The notes below the pieces were generated by a model. The model saw only the letters and a list, made by a program, of their open reading frames with translations. It had not been told where the DNA came from and searched no databases. The translations under genes and the position numbers were made by a program. From assembly GCA_014656175.1 (NCBI GenBank), contig BNBX01000001.1, forward strand, positions 762,264 to 826,263: 64,000 nucleotides of DNA, read 5' to 3'. The stretch is from Streptomyces werraensis. Lineage in GTDB: Bacteria > Actinomycetota > Actinomycetes > Streptomycetales > Streptomycetaceae. This document shows, piece by piece, positions 53,374-61,971 of this stretch. The stretch's first letter is position 1, and every line of letters begins with the position of its first letter.

Positions 53374-54471
53374 ATGGACGGGAAACAGCACGCACACCAC
53401 GACCATGGCGGGCCAACGCGGTCTAAGCGGCGGGGACGGCTGAGGCGGTTGAAGCCGCTCAGGCACCGGCTCGCCCACTTCCTCACCCCCCACGGTCACG
53501 AGGCCGGCGACAAGGTGGACGCGGCCATGGAGACCTCCCGCGACGGCATGCGCACACTGTGGATCTCGCTGGTCGTCCTGGGCGTCACCACCGTCGTCCA
53601 GGCCGTGATCGTCGCCCTGTCCGGGTCGGTGGCCCTGCTCGGGGACACCGTCCACAACGCCGCCGACGCCCTGACCGCCGTCCCGCTGGGCATCGCGTTC
53701 CTCCTCGGCCGGCGCGCGGCCGACCGCCGCTTCACCTACGGATACGGCCGGGCCGAGGACCTGGCCGGCGTCCTCATCGTCGCCACCATCGCCGCCTCCG
53801 CCGTCCTGGCCGCCTGGACGGCCGTCGACCGCCTCCTGCACCCCCGCGACATCACCCACCTGTGGGCCGTGTCGGGCGCCGCGCTGGCCGGCTTCGCCGG
53901 CAACGAATGGGTGGCGCGCCACCGCATCCGCACCGGCCGCCGCATCGGCTCCGCGGCCCTGGTCGCCGACGGTCTGCACGCCCGCACCGACGGCTTCACC
54001 TCCCTGGCCGTCCTGCTGGGCGCCGGCGGCACCGCCCTCGGCTGGCGCGCCGCCGACCCCGTCGTCGGCCTCCTCATCACCCTCGCCATCGTGCTGGTCC
54101 TCAAGGACGCCGCTCGCGAGGTCTACCGGCGCCTGATGGACTCCGTAGACCCGGAACTCGTCGCCACAGCCCACGACACCCTGCGCGCAGTCGACGGCGT
54201 CCTCGGCACCGGGCAGGTACGGATGCGGTGGATCGGCCACGCCCTGCGCGCCGAGGCGGACATCGTCGTAGACGCACGGCTCACCGTGGTCGAGGCCCAC
54301 CGCATCGCTGTCGCCGCCGAACACGCCCTCATCCACGCGGTCCCCCGCCTGACGGCCGCCACGGTCCACACGGACCACACGCCGGTCGAGGACGACCCCC
54401 ACGCCACCCTCCGGCACCACGCCCCGGCCGGCCGACGGGCAGCCCCGTCATCCGCCTACTTCTCGGGCTGA
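53374..54471 (+). CDS. Cation diffusion facilitator (CDF) metal exporter
   Basis: The 365-residue protein has a His-rich N-terminus (HAHHDHGG), six membrane helices at about 60-260, and a cytosolic C-terminal domain. Metal-site residues are visible in GDTVHNAADALTAV (HxxxD in TM2) and VADGLHARTDGFTSLAV (HxxxD in TM5), the Zn-type pattern. The C-terminal region (VLGTGQVRMRWIGHALRAEADIVVD in segments) is the CDF dimerisation fold. It should export Zn2+ or a similar divalent ion. ATG 53374 is chosen; GTG 53365 is three codons earlier. Confidence 0.94.
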   Translation: MDGKQHAHHDHGGPTRSKRRGRLRRLKPLRHRLAHFLTPHGHEAGDKVDAAMETSRDGMRTLWISLVVLGVTTVVQAVIVALSGSVALLGDTVHNAADALTAVPLGIAFLLGRRAADRRFTYGYGRAEDLAGVLIVATIAASAVLAAWTAVDRLLHPRDITHLWAVSGAALAGFAGNEWVARHRIRTGRRIGSAALVADGLHARTDGFTSLAVLLGAGGTALGWRAADPVVGLLITLAIVLVLKDAAREVYRRLMDSVDPELVATAHDTLRAVDGVLGTGQVRMRWIGHALRAEADIVVDARLTVVEAHRIAVAAEHALIHAVPRLTAATVHTDHTPVEDDPHATLRHHAPAGRRAAPSSAYFSG

Positions 54472-54610
54472 TCACGCGACATGGGGGACGGTCGGGTGCG
54501 TGCCACGATCACCCCATGGTCATGTGCGCGCACTCCCCGGCCCCGGACGACGCAGCCGCCCTCGAAGTACTGGATCAGCCCGGTCGCCCCCACCCCATGA
54601 GTGCCGCGTC

Positions 54611-55111
54611 ATGAGTGCCGCAGTGGAGCGTCCCCTCCTCTTCCTCGACATCGACGGCCCGCTGATCCCCTTCGGGCCCGCACAGCCCTCACTCACGGAA
54701 GCAGCCCCCGGCCACGGCAACCCCCTGCTCTCCCGGCTCGACCCCACCGTCGGCGCCCGCCTGCTCGCCCTGGGCTGCTCGCTCGTCTGGGCCACCACAT
54801 GGATGGAGGAGGCGAACGCGGTCGTCGCCCCGCGCCTCGGGCTGCCGAAGCTGCCGGTGCTGGAGTGGCCGGAGGCCGACGAGCCGAGCCTTCACGGTCT
54901 GCACTGGAAGACCTGCCCCCTCGTCGGGTGGGCCCGCGGCCGGCCGTTCGTCTGGGTCGACGACGAGATCGGCGCCGTCGACCGTCTGTGGGTCACCGCC
55001 GCCCACCCCGGGACGGCGCTGCTCCATCGCGTGGACCCGGCCCGAGGGCTCCAGGACTCCGACTTCCTCGCCCTCAGCGACTGGCTCGCCGCCCTCGACC
55101 GCCCGTCGTGA
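54611..55111 (+). CDS. HAD-fold protein (HAD_SAK-like)
   Basis: The 166-residue protein opens with the HAD motif LFLDIDGPLIPF and contains VWATTWMEEANAVVAPRLGLP and GRPFVWVDDEIG, the pattern of the HAD domain found in 'Swiss army knife' RNA repair proteins. It has both acidic motifs needed for HAD phosphatase chemistry. Cytosolic; substrate unknown. A 14-base direct duplication (54597-54610 and 54611-54623) gives two consecutive ATGAGTGCCGC starts in different frames; only the second is in frame. Confidence 0.88.
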   Translation: MSAAVERPLLFLDIDGPLIPFGPAQPSLTEAAPGHGNPLLSRLDPTVGARLLALGCSLVWATTWMEEANAVVAPRLGLPKLPVLEWPEADEPSLHGLHWKTCPLVGWARGRPFVWVDDEIGAVDRLWVTAAHPGTALLHRVDPARGLQDSDFLALSDWLAALDRPS

Positions 55112-55116
55112 GGCAC

Positions 55117-55136
55117 CGCGGGGCCCGAGCCCCGCG
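55117..55136. terminator. Bidirectional terminator between the HAD and surface-protein genes
   Basis: An 8-bp perfect stem (CGCGGGGC at 55117-55124 with GCCCCGCG at 55129-55136) with a four-base loop lies between two convergent genes. Confidence 0.7.
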
Positions 55137-55148
55137 TCCCGTCCTCGG

Positions 55149-56570
55149 TCAGCCGTTGTCGCCGGAGGGGCCCTGCCGCCGGCGGGTGAAGACAAGGCCC
55201 GCACCGCCGAGGACGACCAGCGCGATGGCGGTGCCGGTGATCCACGGAGTGGCGCCGGACGCGCCGGTCTCGGCGAGGTTGGTGTCCGTGTCCGGGGCGG
55301 AGACCGGGACCGGCGTCGGACCCGAGAGGGTCTGGGTCGTCGTCCCCGCCTCGGCGGCCCGCGTACGGCAGTCGAGCATCCCGGTGAAGCGCTGCTGGAA
55401 ACCGCTCGGTCCCTCGACGGTGAAGTCGTACGGCTGGTCCTCGTTCAGCGGGACCGTCACCGTGTGGGAGCTGCCGGCCTCCACCGTGTACTCGGCGCCC
55501 GCCAGCTCGAAGGCGAACGCGGCGTCACCCTGGTTGGCGACCGTGACGTCCACCGCGCCAGCGGCGCAGTTCTCCCGGGCCGAGACCGCGGGTATCGCGC
55601 CCTCCGCCGTCCATCCGGCGCTCGCCGTCGCGGAGACGGTCGACTCGCTGGACCCGGCCAGGATCTGCGTCTGGCTCCGGCTCTCGGAGACGAAGGCACG
55701 GCCGACCGGCACGCTCGTCGCCGCCTGCACGGTCAGCTGGGCGGTGCCCGTCTCCGCGTCCTCGGGGACCTCGACGTACAGCTTGCTGCCGTTGCCGGCG
55801 GTGGTGACGGGTACGCCCTTGGCGTCCACGATCCGTATGCCGGAGGTGGCCGCGTCCGCGGGCGGGGAGACCGTGACGCTCCGCGCGTCGGTGCGGACGG
55901 TGACCGGGCCGAGCCGCTCGCCCGGACGGCCGGCGACGACCGGCGGGTCCAGGGTCAGCGACGCCTGCGGCTCCGCCACCTTCTTCGCCTTCTTCTCCAG
56001 GTAGTCGGCGAGCTGCTCGGCCTGCGGGTCGAGCGCGTCGACGTCCACGCCGTCGGAGTAACGCCATATCGCGACCTGGGTGCCGGCCGCGGCGTCCTGC
56101 TCGGTGAGCTGGCCCCGGACGCCTGCCTTCTCCGCGAGCGACGCCAGGTCGTTCACCTGCGGGTAGGAGTGCTCGAGGATCCAGAGGATCCGGCCGGCGT
56201 CCTTGTTGGTGCCGAGCGAGGTGCCGCTCCAGGCGGTCTCGTGGTACTTGGCGTCCTGCTGGGTGGGGGTGTGGATGTCGACGCAGTAGGTCTGCAGCAT
56301 GCCGCCGCCCTCGACGGACATTTCGAACAGTCCCGCCGACACCTGCGTGTCACCGGCGGCCCCGTGGATGACGGCCGCGCCGTACGTCTTGAGCCCGTCG
56401 ATCGTCGCGGCTGCTCCGTTGTGCTGCGGCATCGTCCCGGGGTCGTCCGCGGAGGCCGTTCCGGCACCGGCGAGCACGGTGGTGGCGACGATCCCCGTCA
56501 CCAGCGTCCCCGCTGCGAGGCGGGCCGACCCACGTCCGCGCAGGCGCCGCGCGGAGAACGAAACAGACAC
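55149..56570 (-). CDS. Cell-wall-anchored surface protein with predicted internal Cys-Gln thioester and LAETG sorting signal
   Basis: The 473-residue precursor has a signal peptide (1-41, ending in TASA), then a thioester domain with Cys96 in LQTYCVDIH and Gln165 in AAGTQVAIWRYSDG, the pair expected to form the bond. Two or three Ig-like beta modules (about 200-415) follow, then an LAETG sortase motif at 432-436, a hydrophobic helix and RRRQ tail. Thioester adhesins of Gram-positive bacteria bind host or surface amines covalently. GTG 56570 has GGAAGGGAA upstream. LAxTG is the class E sortase recognition type common in Streptomyces; no sortase gene is nearby. Confidence 0.9.
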   Translation of the reverse strand: MSVSFSARRLRGRGSARLAAGTLVTGIVATTVLAGAGTASADDPGTMPQHNGAAATIDGLKTYGAAVIHGAAGDTQVSAGLFEMSVEGGGMLQTYCVDIHTPTQQDAKYHETAWSGTSLGTNKDAGRILWILEHSYPQVNDLASLAEKAGVRGQLTEQDAAAGTQVAIWRYSDGVDVDALDPQAEQLADYLEKKAKKVAEPQASLTLDPPVVAGRPGERLGPVTVRTDARSVTVSPPADAATSGIRIVDAKGVPVTTAGNGSKLYVEVPEDAETGTAQLTVQAATSVPVGRAFVSESRSQTQILAGSSESTVSATASAGWTAEGAIPAVSARENCAAGAVDVTVANQGDAAFAFELAGAEYTVEAGSSHTVTVPLNEDQPYDFTVEGPSGFQQRFTGMLDCRTRAAEAGTTTQTLSGPTPVPVSAPDTDTNLAETGASGATPWITGTAIALVVLGGAGLVFTRRRQGPSGDNG

Positions 56571-56753
56571 CGAATTCCCTTCCGAGCAGGACCCGTTACG
56601 TGGGGGGACGGTCCCACCAGCAGAATCTCCGGCCCCGAGAACCCCCGGAGCCATGCCCGGCATCCTAAGGAGCCCTCGGACAGCGCTTGCCGGTGATCGT
56701 GTCGCAGCGATGATCCGAATCGGAATCGTTATCGCCGGGACATCGCTGAACAG

Positions 56754-56806
56754 GGCTTATCGACAAATCCCCGCAGGACGGTTCGGCATCGATCCGTCGA
56801 TAAGCC
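56754..56806. repeat. 11-bp inverted repeat upstream of the surface-protein gene
   Basis: GGCTTATCGAC at 56754-56764 and GTCGATAAGCC at 56796-56806 are perfect complements 31 bases apart. They lie in the AT-richer start region of the surface-protein gene, about 185 bases upstream of its start codon, and could be a regulator site or an mRNA stem. Confidence 0.55.
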
Positions 56807-56824
56807 TCGGTTCGGACAGCCGTC

Positions 56825-56841
56825 GTGACGGAGTCCGTCAC
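56825..56841 (-). terminator. Hairpin just downstream of ssbB
   Basis: GTGACG-GAGTC-CGTCAC forms a 6-bp stem nine bases after the ssbB stop codon; a modest terminator. Confidence 0.5.
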
Positions 56842-56849
56842 CGTTGATT

Positions 56850-57368
56850 TCACGTCACCAGGGCGACTTCCGGCCGCAGTTGACCCGCCGCGTCACTGTT
56901 GTGGGCGTCCGTGGCCCCGTCCGTCGCCGACCCGTCGACCGGCGGTGACGGCGCCGCATCTGTTTCCCAGGCGGGTTCCGAGCGGTCCGATGCGTGGTTC
57001 GACTCGGGGCGCGGCGTGCGGCGGAAGGCGGTCGTGCCGCGGGCCAGGTCGTGCCCGACGGACACCGCGTCGATGTCCGCCGACATCCAGCCGGGCTGGC
57101 CCTCCCGCGTCTCCGTCCGCACCTTCAACCGGCCCTGCACGATCACCGGTTCGCCCACCGAGAGAGACGCCGCCGCGTTGGTGGCGAGCTGCCGGTTGGC
57201 CCACACCGTGAAGAAGTTGGTGTGTCCGTCGGCCCAGCTGTTCTTCTCCCGGTCCCAGTAGCGCGCGGTGACCGCGATCCGGAACCTCGCCGATGGTCCG
57301 GAGACCGTCTCCCGGTACACGGGCCGCGTCGCCACGTTCCCCACCACGCACACCATCGTCTCGTTCAT
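56850..57368 (-). CDS. ssbB: Single-stranded DNA-binding protein SsbB
   Basis: The 172-residue protein starts at ATG 57368, with AGGGAGGGAAA upstream, and has a standard OB fold at about 1-110 (MVCVVGNVATRPVYRET, FRIAVTARYWDRE, FFTVWANRQLATNAAASL, VIVQGRLKVRT). Streptomyces has two SSBs; this one sits beside the GTPase pair as ssbB does in S. coelicolor, where it acts in chromosome segregation during sporulation. The C-terminal tail lacks the DDxPF tip needed for SSB partner binding in the essential paralogue, supporting the SsbB call. Confidence 0.9.
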   Translation of the reverse strand: MNETMVCVVGNVATRPVYRETVSGPSARFRIAVTARYWDREKNSWADGHTNFFTVWANRQLATNAAASLSVGEPVIVQGRLKVRTETREGQPGWMSADIDAVSVGHDLARGTTAFRRTPRPESNHASDRSEPAWETDAAPSPPVDGSATDGATDAHNSDAAGQLRPEVALVT

Positions 57369-57612
57369 CGCGTTTCCCTCCCTGGCCCGGACCCCGCCGG
57401 CTCGCTCACCGGCGCCGGGCGGATACGCGTACGGGTCCGTCCCGTACGGCTGCCGTCTGGCGCGGTGACCTCGGAACGTCTCACGCTCCGTGGTCACCGC
57501 GGAGCCAGACTGCCTCCGCCGGGCCGGACCCCGCCGAGCCCTGTGGACCGCCCCCACCCTGTGGAAAACCTCGCCACCCGAATGAGTGGCCCGCCCACTC
57601 CCCCAGAACGCC

Positions 57613-59424
57613 TCAGCGTCCCCCGCCCCCCGTTCCCACCCCCGCCACACGCCCGTACTGCTCCCGTACCTCCCGGTACCGCAGCAGCTCCGCCGCCACC
57701 GGATCCAGCACGCGGGCGCGCCCGCACCCGGCCGCCGCCTCCCGCAGCCGTCTCTCCGCCTCCAGTCCGTACCGCCGGGCCGGCCCCCGCGCGGCCATCC
57801 TGCAGCTCCACTCGACGAGCGGCCCGCCCACGATCCCGATGACCATCAGCAGCACCGGCACACCCAGGTTCGGCGCCATGACGCCGATGATCTGCCCGAG
57901 CAGCCACAGACCGCCCACGAACTGCAGGACGGTCATGGACGCCTGGGCGAGCACGGCCACCGGCCACCACCCCGGCCGCGGCGGCCGCCCCGGCGGCAGT
58001 CCGGCCCGTACGGCCAGTTCGTCGAGCGCCTCCGGCAGCCCCTGCGACCCGCGCACCGCCGCCTCGCGCACCGCCTGCGCCCAGGGCGTGGGAAGTCCGG
58101 CCGAGGCACGGTCGGCCACCGTGCGGACCGCCTGCTCCACGCGCTGCCGTGCGGTGACCTCCTCGTCGGGCCGGCCGCCCAGCGGAACCCTGCCGGTGGT
58201 GGGCTCGCGCCGCGCCTGGCACCAGCGCCACAGCCGCAGCCAGGGGGTGCCGCAGGCGCGGTTGGCGTTGCGCAGCCAGGCGCGTTCGGCCGCCTCGCCC
58301 GCCGCGGTGGCGCCCACGGCGTCCGCGAGCCGGTCGGAGAACTCCTCCCGGGCCTCCTCGCTCAGCCCGGTGCGCCGGCGCGTCGCGTAGGCGGGCCACA
58401 GGCGGGCGGCGGTGATGTCGACGTCGGCGGAGATCCGGCGGGCGGGCGCCCCGCGTTCGGCCACGAACCGGGCGAGCGCCTCGCGCAGGTCGCCCACCCC
58501 GTCCCCGGTGAGCGCCGACAGGGCGAGCACGGTCGTGCCGGGTTCGCCGTACTCGCCCAGCACGATGCCGTCCTCGTCGAGGAGCCGCCGCAGGTCGTCG
58601 AGGACCTGTTCGGCGGCGTCGCCGGGCAGGCGGTCGATCTGGTTGAGGACGACGAACATGACCTCGGCGTGGGCCGCCATGGGCCGCAGGTAGCGCTCGT
58701 GCAGCATGGCGTCGGCGTACTTCTCCGGGTCGACGACCCAGATCACCGCGTCGACCAGCCCCAGCACCCGGTCCACCTGTTCGCGGTGCTCCACGGCCGC
58801 CGAGTCGTGGTCGGGCAGGTCGACGAGGACGAGTCCGCGCAGCCGTTCGTCGGCGTCGGTCATGGCCTGGAGGGGGCGGCGGCGCAGCCGGGGCGGGATG
58901 CCGAGGCGCTCGATGAGGCCGGCGGCGCCGTCGCTCCAGCTGCACGCGATGGGGGCGGCGGTGGTGGGACGCCGTACGCCGGTCTCGGAGATCGGCACCC
59001 CGGCCAGCGTGTTGAACAGCTGCGACTTGCCGCTGCCGGTGGCGCCCGCGATGGCGACGACGGTGTGCTGCCCGGAGAGCCGGCGCCGCGCGGCGGCCTC
59101 GTCCAGCACGCGTCCCGCCTGGGAGAGGGTGCGGTTGTCGAGGCGTGCGCGGCTCAGCCCCACCAGCTCGCGCAGCGCGTCCAGACGGGAGGCGAGCTGC
59201 GGGTCGTACGACAGGGGGACCACCTTCTGCGGTGTGGAGGCGCGGGGTTCCGCCACGGCGGGCCGTTCCACCGAGGAGGTCCCCGCGGTGGCGCCGCCCG
59301 TGGTGCCGTTCACCCGGCGTGCGATCAGCCCGTCGTCCCAGGCGCCGGCCGCGTCCTCGCGGGACCGGTCCTCGGTGTCACGATCGGGGTGCTCGGTGTG
59401 GTCCTGGTCAGTGACGGCGGTCAC
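57613..59424 (-). CDS. Dynamin-like/TRAFAC GTPase with C-terminal membrane helices
   Basis: The 603-residue protein has G1 at residues 127-134 (GATGSGKS), G3 in LVDLPDHDS, G4 in VLNQIDRL and a G5-like LSALTG, all in order. Two hydrophobic segments at about 495-545 (WWPVAVLAQASMTVLQFVGGLWLLG, VPVLLMVIGIVGGPLVEW) anchor it to the membrane. The acidic N-terminal 70 residues look disordered. It starts three bases after the upstream GTPase stop with AAGGAGAGG as ribosome binding site. Paired dynamin-like GTPases in Streptomyces (DynA/DynB) work in sporulation septation; whether this pair is homologous is not established here. Confidence 0.88.
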   Translation of the reverse strand: MTAVTDQDHTEHPDRDTEDRSREDAAGAWDDGLIARRVNGTTGGATAGTSSVERPAVAEPRASTPQKVVPLSYDPQLASRLDALRELVGLSRARLDNRTLSQAGRVLDEAAARRRLSGQHTVVAIAGATGSGKSQLFNTLAGVPISETGVRRPTTAAPIACSWSDGAAGLIERLGIPPRLRRRPLQAMTDADERLRGLVLVDLPDHDSAAVEHREQVDRVLGLVDAVIWVVDPEKYADAMLHERYLRPMAAHAEVMFVVLNQIDRLPGDAAEQVLDDLRRLLDEDGIVLGEYGEPGTTVLALSALTGDGVGDLREALARFVAERGAPARRISADVDITAARLWPAYATRRRTGLSEEAREEFSDRLADAVGATAAGEAAERAWLRNANRACGTPWLRLWRWCQARREPTTGRVPLGGRPDEEVTARQRVEQAVRTVADRASAGLPTPWAQAVREAAVRGSQGLPEALDELAVRAGLPPGRPPRPGWWPVAVLAQASMTVLQFVGGLWLLGQIIGVMAPNLGVPVLLMVIGIVGGPLVEWSCRMAARGPARRYGLEAERRLREAAAGCGRARVLDPVAAELLRYREVREQYGRVAGVGTGGGGR

Positions 59425-59427
59425 CGG

Positions 59428-61038
59428 TCACCTCTCCTTCTGCAGTACGGACAACGCGGCGATGAGTTCCGGCTGGGGTTCCGCGTGCACCTCGAGCGTG
59501 TCGATCGGGGCGAGCCGGCGTTCGCGTTCGGCGTGCATGATCCGGTCCACGTGGGCGACGAGGAGCCGTCCGCCGCGGTCGCGCAGGCGCAGCGCGCCGT
59601 GGGCGCCGATCCGCTCCGCGAGGGTCTCCCCGGCGGTCCGGGCGCGGCGGCCGCCGAGCAGGACCGTGGCGACGAGGGCGGTGACCGTCTCGGGATCGGG
59701 CGCGACGCCCCGCTCCAGCTCGCGCACCTCCTCCTCGGCCAGCTCCTCCAGCTCGCGCCGCCAGCGCCGCACGGCTAGGCCGATGCGATGCTCGACGCTC
59801 TCGGAGGCGCCGTCGCGGGCGGCGAGCTCGGGCGCTTCGGCGGCGGGCTCGCGCCGCCAGGCCTCGTCGACGCGTTCGTCGGCAGCGGCGACGGCGCACA
59901 GCAGGAGCGCGCCGAGGCTCTCCACGAGCGTGTCGAGCAGCTCGCCGGGGGTGCAGTCGAGGGGGAAGGCGCGCCACCGCTTGAGGGCGTCCCCGGCGAG
60001 CACGGCCCCGGCCTGCAGCCGTCCCCGCACCCGCGAGTGCTCGCTGTCGTACGCGGTCTCCACGGCGGAGGTGAGGCGCAGCGCCGCGGCGTACTGGGCG
60101 GCGGCGGCGCCGGCCAGCTCGGGCAGCCGGGCGTTGAGCGAGTCGAGGATGCCGTACGCGGTGCGGGCCATGACGTGCTGGCGGGCGGCCGGGTCGAGCG
60201 TCTGGTGGACGAGCCAGGTGCGCAGCGCGGCGACGGCGGTGCCGGGCAGCAGCCCGCCGCCCCAGGCGGACTCGGGCAGCTCGGGCACGGTGAACCGGGG
60301 TACGTCGCCGAGCCCGGCCTTGGTGAGGAGGGCGCCGTACTGCCGTGACACCTCGGAGACCACCTGGTGCGGCACCCGGTCGAGCACCGTGACCAGGCTG
60401 ACGTCGTACTCCTTGGCGGTGCGCAGCATGTACCAGGGGACGGCGTCGGCGTAGCGGGCAGCGGTGGTGACCATGATCCAGATGTCGGCGGCGTTGATGA
60501 GCTCGGCGGCGAGGATCCGGTTGTCGGAGACCAGCGAGTCGATGTCGGGCGCGTCGAGGAGGGCGAGGCCGGGTGGCAGGGTGTCGGCGGTCTCGACGCG
60601 CAGGACGCGCGCGGGGTCCTCGCCGGGCAGCAGCAGATCGTCGGCGGGGTCCTGGTGGTGGGGCACCCAGACGCGGGTGAGGTCGGGCAGTACGCGCATC
60701 CCGCTGAACCAGTGGTGGTCCTCCGGGTGGCAGACGAGCACCGGCGTCCGTGTCGTCGGCCGCAGCACCCCCGCCTCGCTGACGCGCCGGCCCACGAGCG
60801 AGTTCACCAGCGTGGACTTCCCCGCCCCGGTGGATCCCCCGACGACGGCCAGCAGCGGCGCCCCGGGGTCTCTCAGCCGCGGCACCAGGTAGTCGTCCAG
60901 CTGGGCGAGCAGTTCGTCGCGGTTGGCACGCGCGCGGGCGGCCCCGGCGAGGGGCAGCGGAAAGCGTGCGGCGGCGACACGGTCGCGCAGGGCGGAGAGT
61001 GCGTCGAGCAGCTGAGGCCGTACGTCCAAGGTCACCAC
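59428..61038 (-). CDS. Dynamin-like/TRAFAC GTPase, partner of the downstream GTPase
   Basis: The 536-residue protein has G1 [10 protein letters not shown] near residue 67-76, G3 in LLDAPDIDS and a helical C-terminal half (about 270-536) with coiled-coil stretches ([19 protein letters not shown]). No membrane segment is evident, so it is probably recruited by the membrane-bound partner encoded just downstream. The G4 motif reads VTVLDRVP rather than NKxD. Start GTG 61038 or the adjacent GTG 61035; no ribosome binding site is clear and TAAATT about 20 bases upstream may be a -10 element. Confidence 0.87.
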   Translation of the reverse strand: MVTLDVRPQLLDALSALRDRVAAARFPLPLAGAARARANRDELLAQLDDYLVPRLRDPGAPLLAVVGGSTGAGKSTLVNSLVGRRVSEAGVLRPTTRTPVLVCHPEDHHWFSGMRVLPDLTRVWVPHHQDPADDLLLPGEDPARVLRVETADTLPPGLALLDAPDIDSLVSDNRILAAELINAADIWIMVTTAARYADAVPWYMLRTAKEYDVSLVTVLDRVPHQVVSEVSRQYGALLTKAGLGDVPRFTVPELPESAWGGGLLPGTAVAALRTWLVHQTLDPAARQHVMARTAYGILDSLNARLPELAGAAAAQYAAALRLTSAVETAYDSEHSRVRGRLQAGAVLAGDALKRWRAFPLDCTPGELLDTLVESLGALLLCAVAAADERVDEAWRREPAAEAPELAARDGASESVEHRIGLAVRRWRRELEELAEEEVRELERGVAPDPETVTALVATVLLGGRRARTAGETLAERIGAHGALRLRDRGGRLLVAHVDRIMHAERERRLAPIDTLEVHAEPQPELIAALSVLQKER

Positions 61039-61361
61039 ATGCGAAGAATGCCCAATTTAAGGGTGATTATGAAGCATATGGGCACGTCTGCGCGCCGACA
61101 GGACACAAGCGGATGGAAGGGACGTCTGCGACGCGGGCACAGCCGAGGCATAACGAGTGCACAACACCCGATGCGCCAGAGGCCAAAACGAGTGCACGAT
61201 TCGTACCTGCCTGCGATTATCAGGACCGCTTCACCGAACCTCCACATCGAGCCACGGAGGCGAGGCGACAGGGACAAGGATGCGGGAGCCCTATCCTTGT
61301 CTCCGGCAACGTCAAGGACAGGCCCCCACCAGGGCACCACGACGACAGGCCACCACACCCG
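61039..61361. other. 323-base gap between the GTPase operon and tRNA-Arg
   Basis: It holds the promoter region of the GTPase operon (AT-rich at 61040-61080) and of the tRNA gene. No protein gene is supported on either strand; short open frames here have no ribosome binding site or recognisable sequence. Confidence 0.4.
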
Positions 61362-61434
61362 GCCCCCGTAGCTCAGTGGATAGAGCAGGCGCCTTCTAAG
61401 CGCTTGGCCGCAGGTTCGAGTCCTGCCGGGGGCG
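61362..61434 (+). tRNA. tRNA-Arg (anticodon TCT)
   Basis: A full 73-base cloverleaf: 7-bp acceptor GCCCCCG/CGGGGGC, D-stem GCTC/GAGC, anticodon stem GGCGC/GCGCT with loop CTTCTAA, T-stem GCAGG/CCTGC with TTCGAGT loop, discriminator G. The 3' CCA is not encoded. It decodes AGA, a rare codon in Streptomyces. A hairpin terminator begins eight bases further on. Confidence 0.95.
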
Positions 61435-61441
61435 CAAACCA

Positions 61442-61471
61442 AGCCTCACCTGCGCAAACGCGAGTGAGGCT
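61442..61471 (+). terminator. Terminator after tRNA-Arg
   Basis: AGCCTCAC at 61442-61449 pairs perfectly with GTGAGGCT at 61464-61471; an inner GCG/CGC pair extends the stem. A GCTTCG tract follows. Confidence 0.7.
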
Positions 61472-61522
61472 GCTTCGTGGCCGCTTCGCACAAGGCAGAG
61501 AGGCCAAGCGCCTGCCTGGCGC

Positions 61523-61537
61523 TGGCCGCAGGTTCGA
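61523..61537 (+). repeat. Partial repeat of the tRNA-Arg T-arm (possible att remnant)
   Basis: TGGCCGCAGGTTCGA is identical to 61405-61419 inside the tRNA, 118 bases upstream. Flanking sequence continues as an imperfect tRNA 3' end. Duplicated tRNA 3' ends are typical of integrase attachment sites. Confidence 0.5.
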
Positions 61538-61971
61538 ATCCAGCCGAGGGCTCCAGTGTCCGCCTTCCCGTAGGGAGGGCCTTCCCCCTGTTCGGCGCGC
61601 TGCGTGTGACGCCGGCAAGGTCGGTACGCTCGGTCAGGACGTCTCCCCACTGGGTCAGCAGGTCCACGAACGCGTCGAAGTCATGGACCCAGCCGCCGGG
61701 ACGGCGGCATGCTGGGCGAAGGGCTCCCGTATCCGGTCGGGATGAGGGCGTGCGCGCTCCCAGCTCGCGGCCAGTTCCCGCACGCTCCCGAAGCAGACCG
61801 GCGTGGGTGGTGCCTCGTGGGACTGAGCGAGTAGTCCGACTGCGCCTGCTGCCCGAGGCGCGCCCGGTGATCGAATCGTTGCCGCCGCGCGCACAACCCC
61901 GCACCACGCTCCCAAGTCCCCTGATCAGCCGCTGAACACCACAGCGGGCCACAGAGGAAAGGGAGGGGCAC

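Larger units (their letters stand above)
61435..61971. other. 537-base gene-poor stretch after tRNA-Arg with tRNA 3'-end remnant and broken frames
   Basis: Apart from the tRNA terminator, it contains a tRNA-like 3' half at about 61505-61555 (anticodon-stem-like AGCGC/GCGCT, T-loop TTCGAAT, ending CTCCA). Minus-strand fragments read like decayed protein (for example FGSVRELAASWERARPHPDRI near 61700-61800, and DFDAFVDLLTQWGDVLTER in another frame near 61630-61690). No intact gene with a ribosome binding site is seen. This looks like debris of an element once inserted at the tRNA. Confidence 0.5.

Noticed and set aside
61500..61556. A second functional tRNA gene downstream of tRNA-Arg.
   Set aside because: Only a 3' half is recognisable; no 5' acceptor partner for CGAGGGC, T-stem has a mismatch, and base 37 of the anticodon loop is a pyrimidine.
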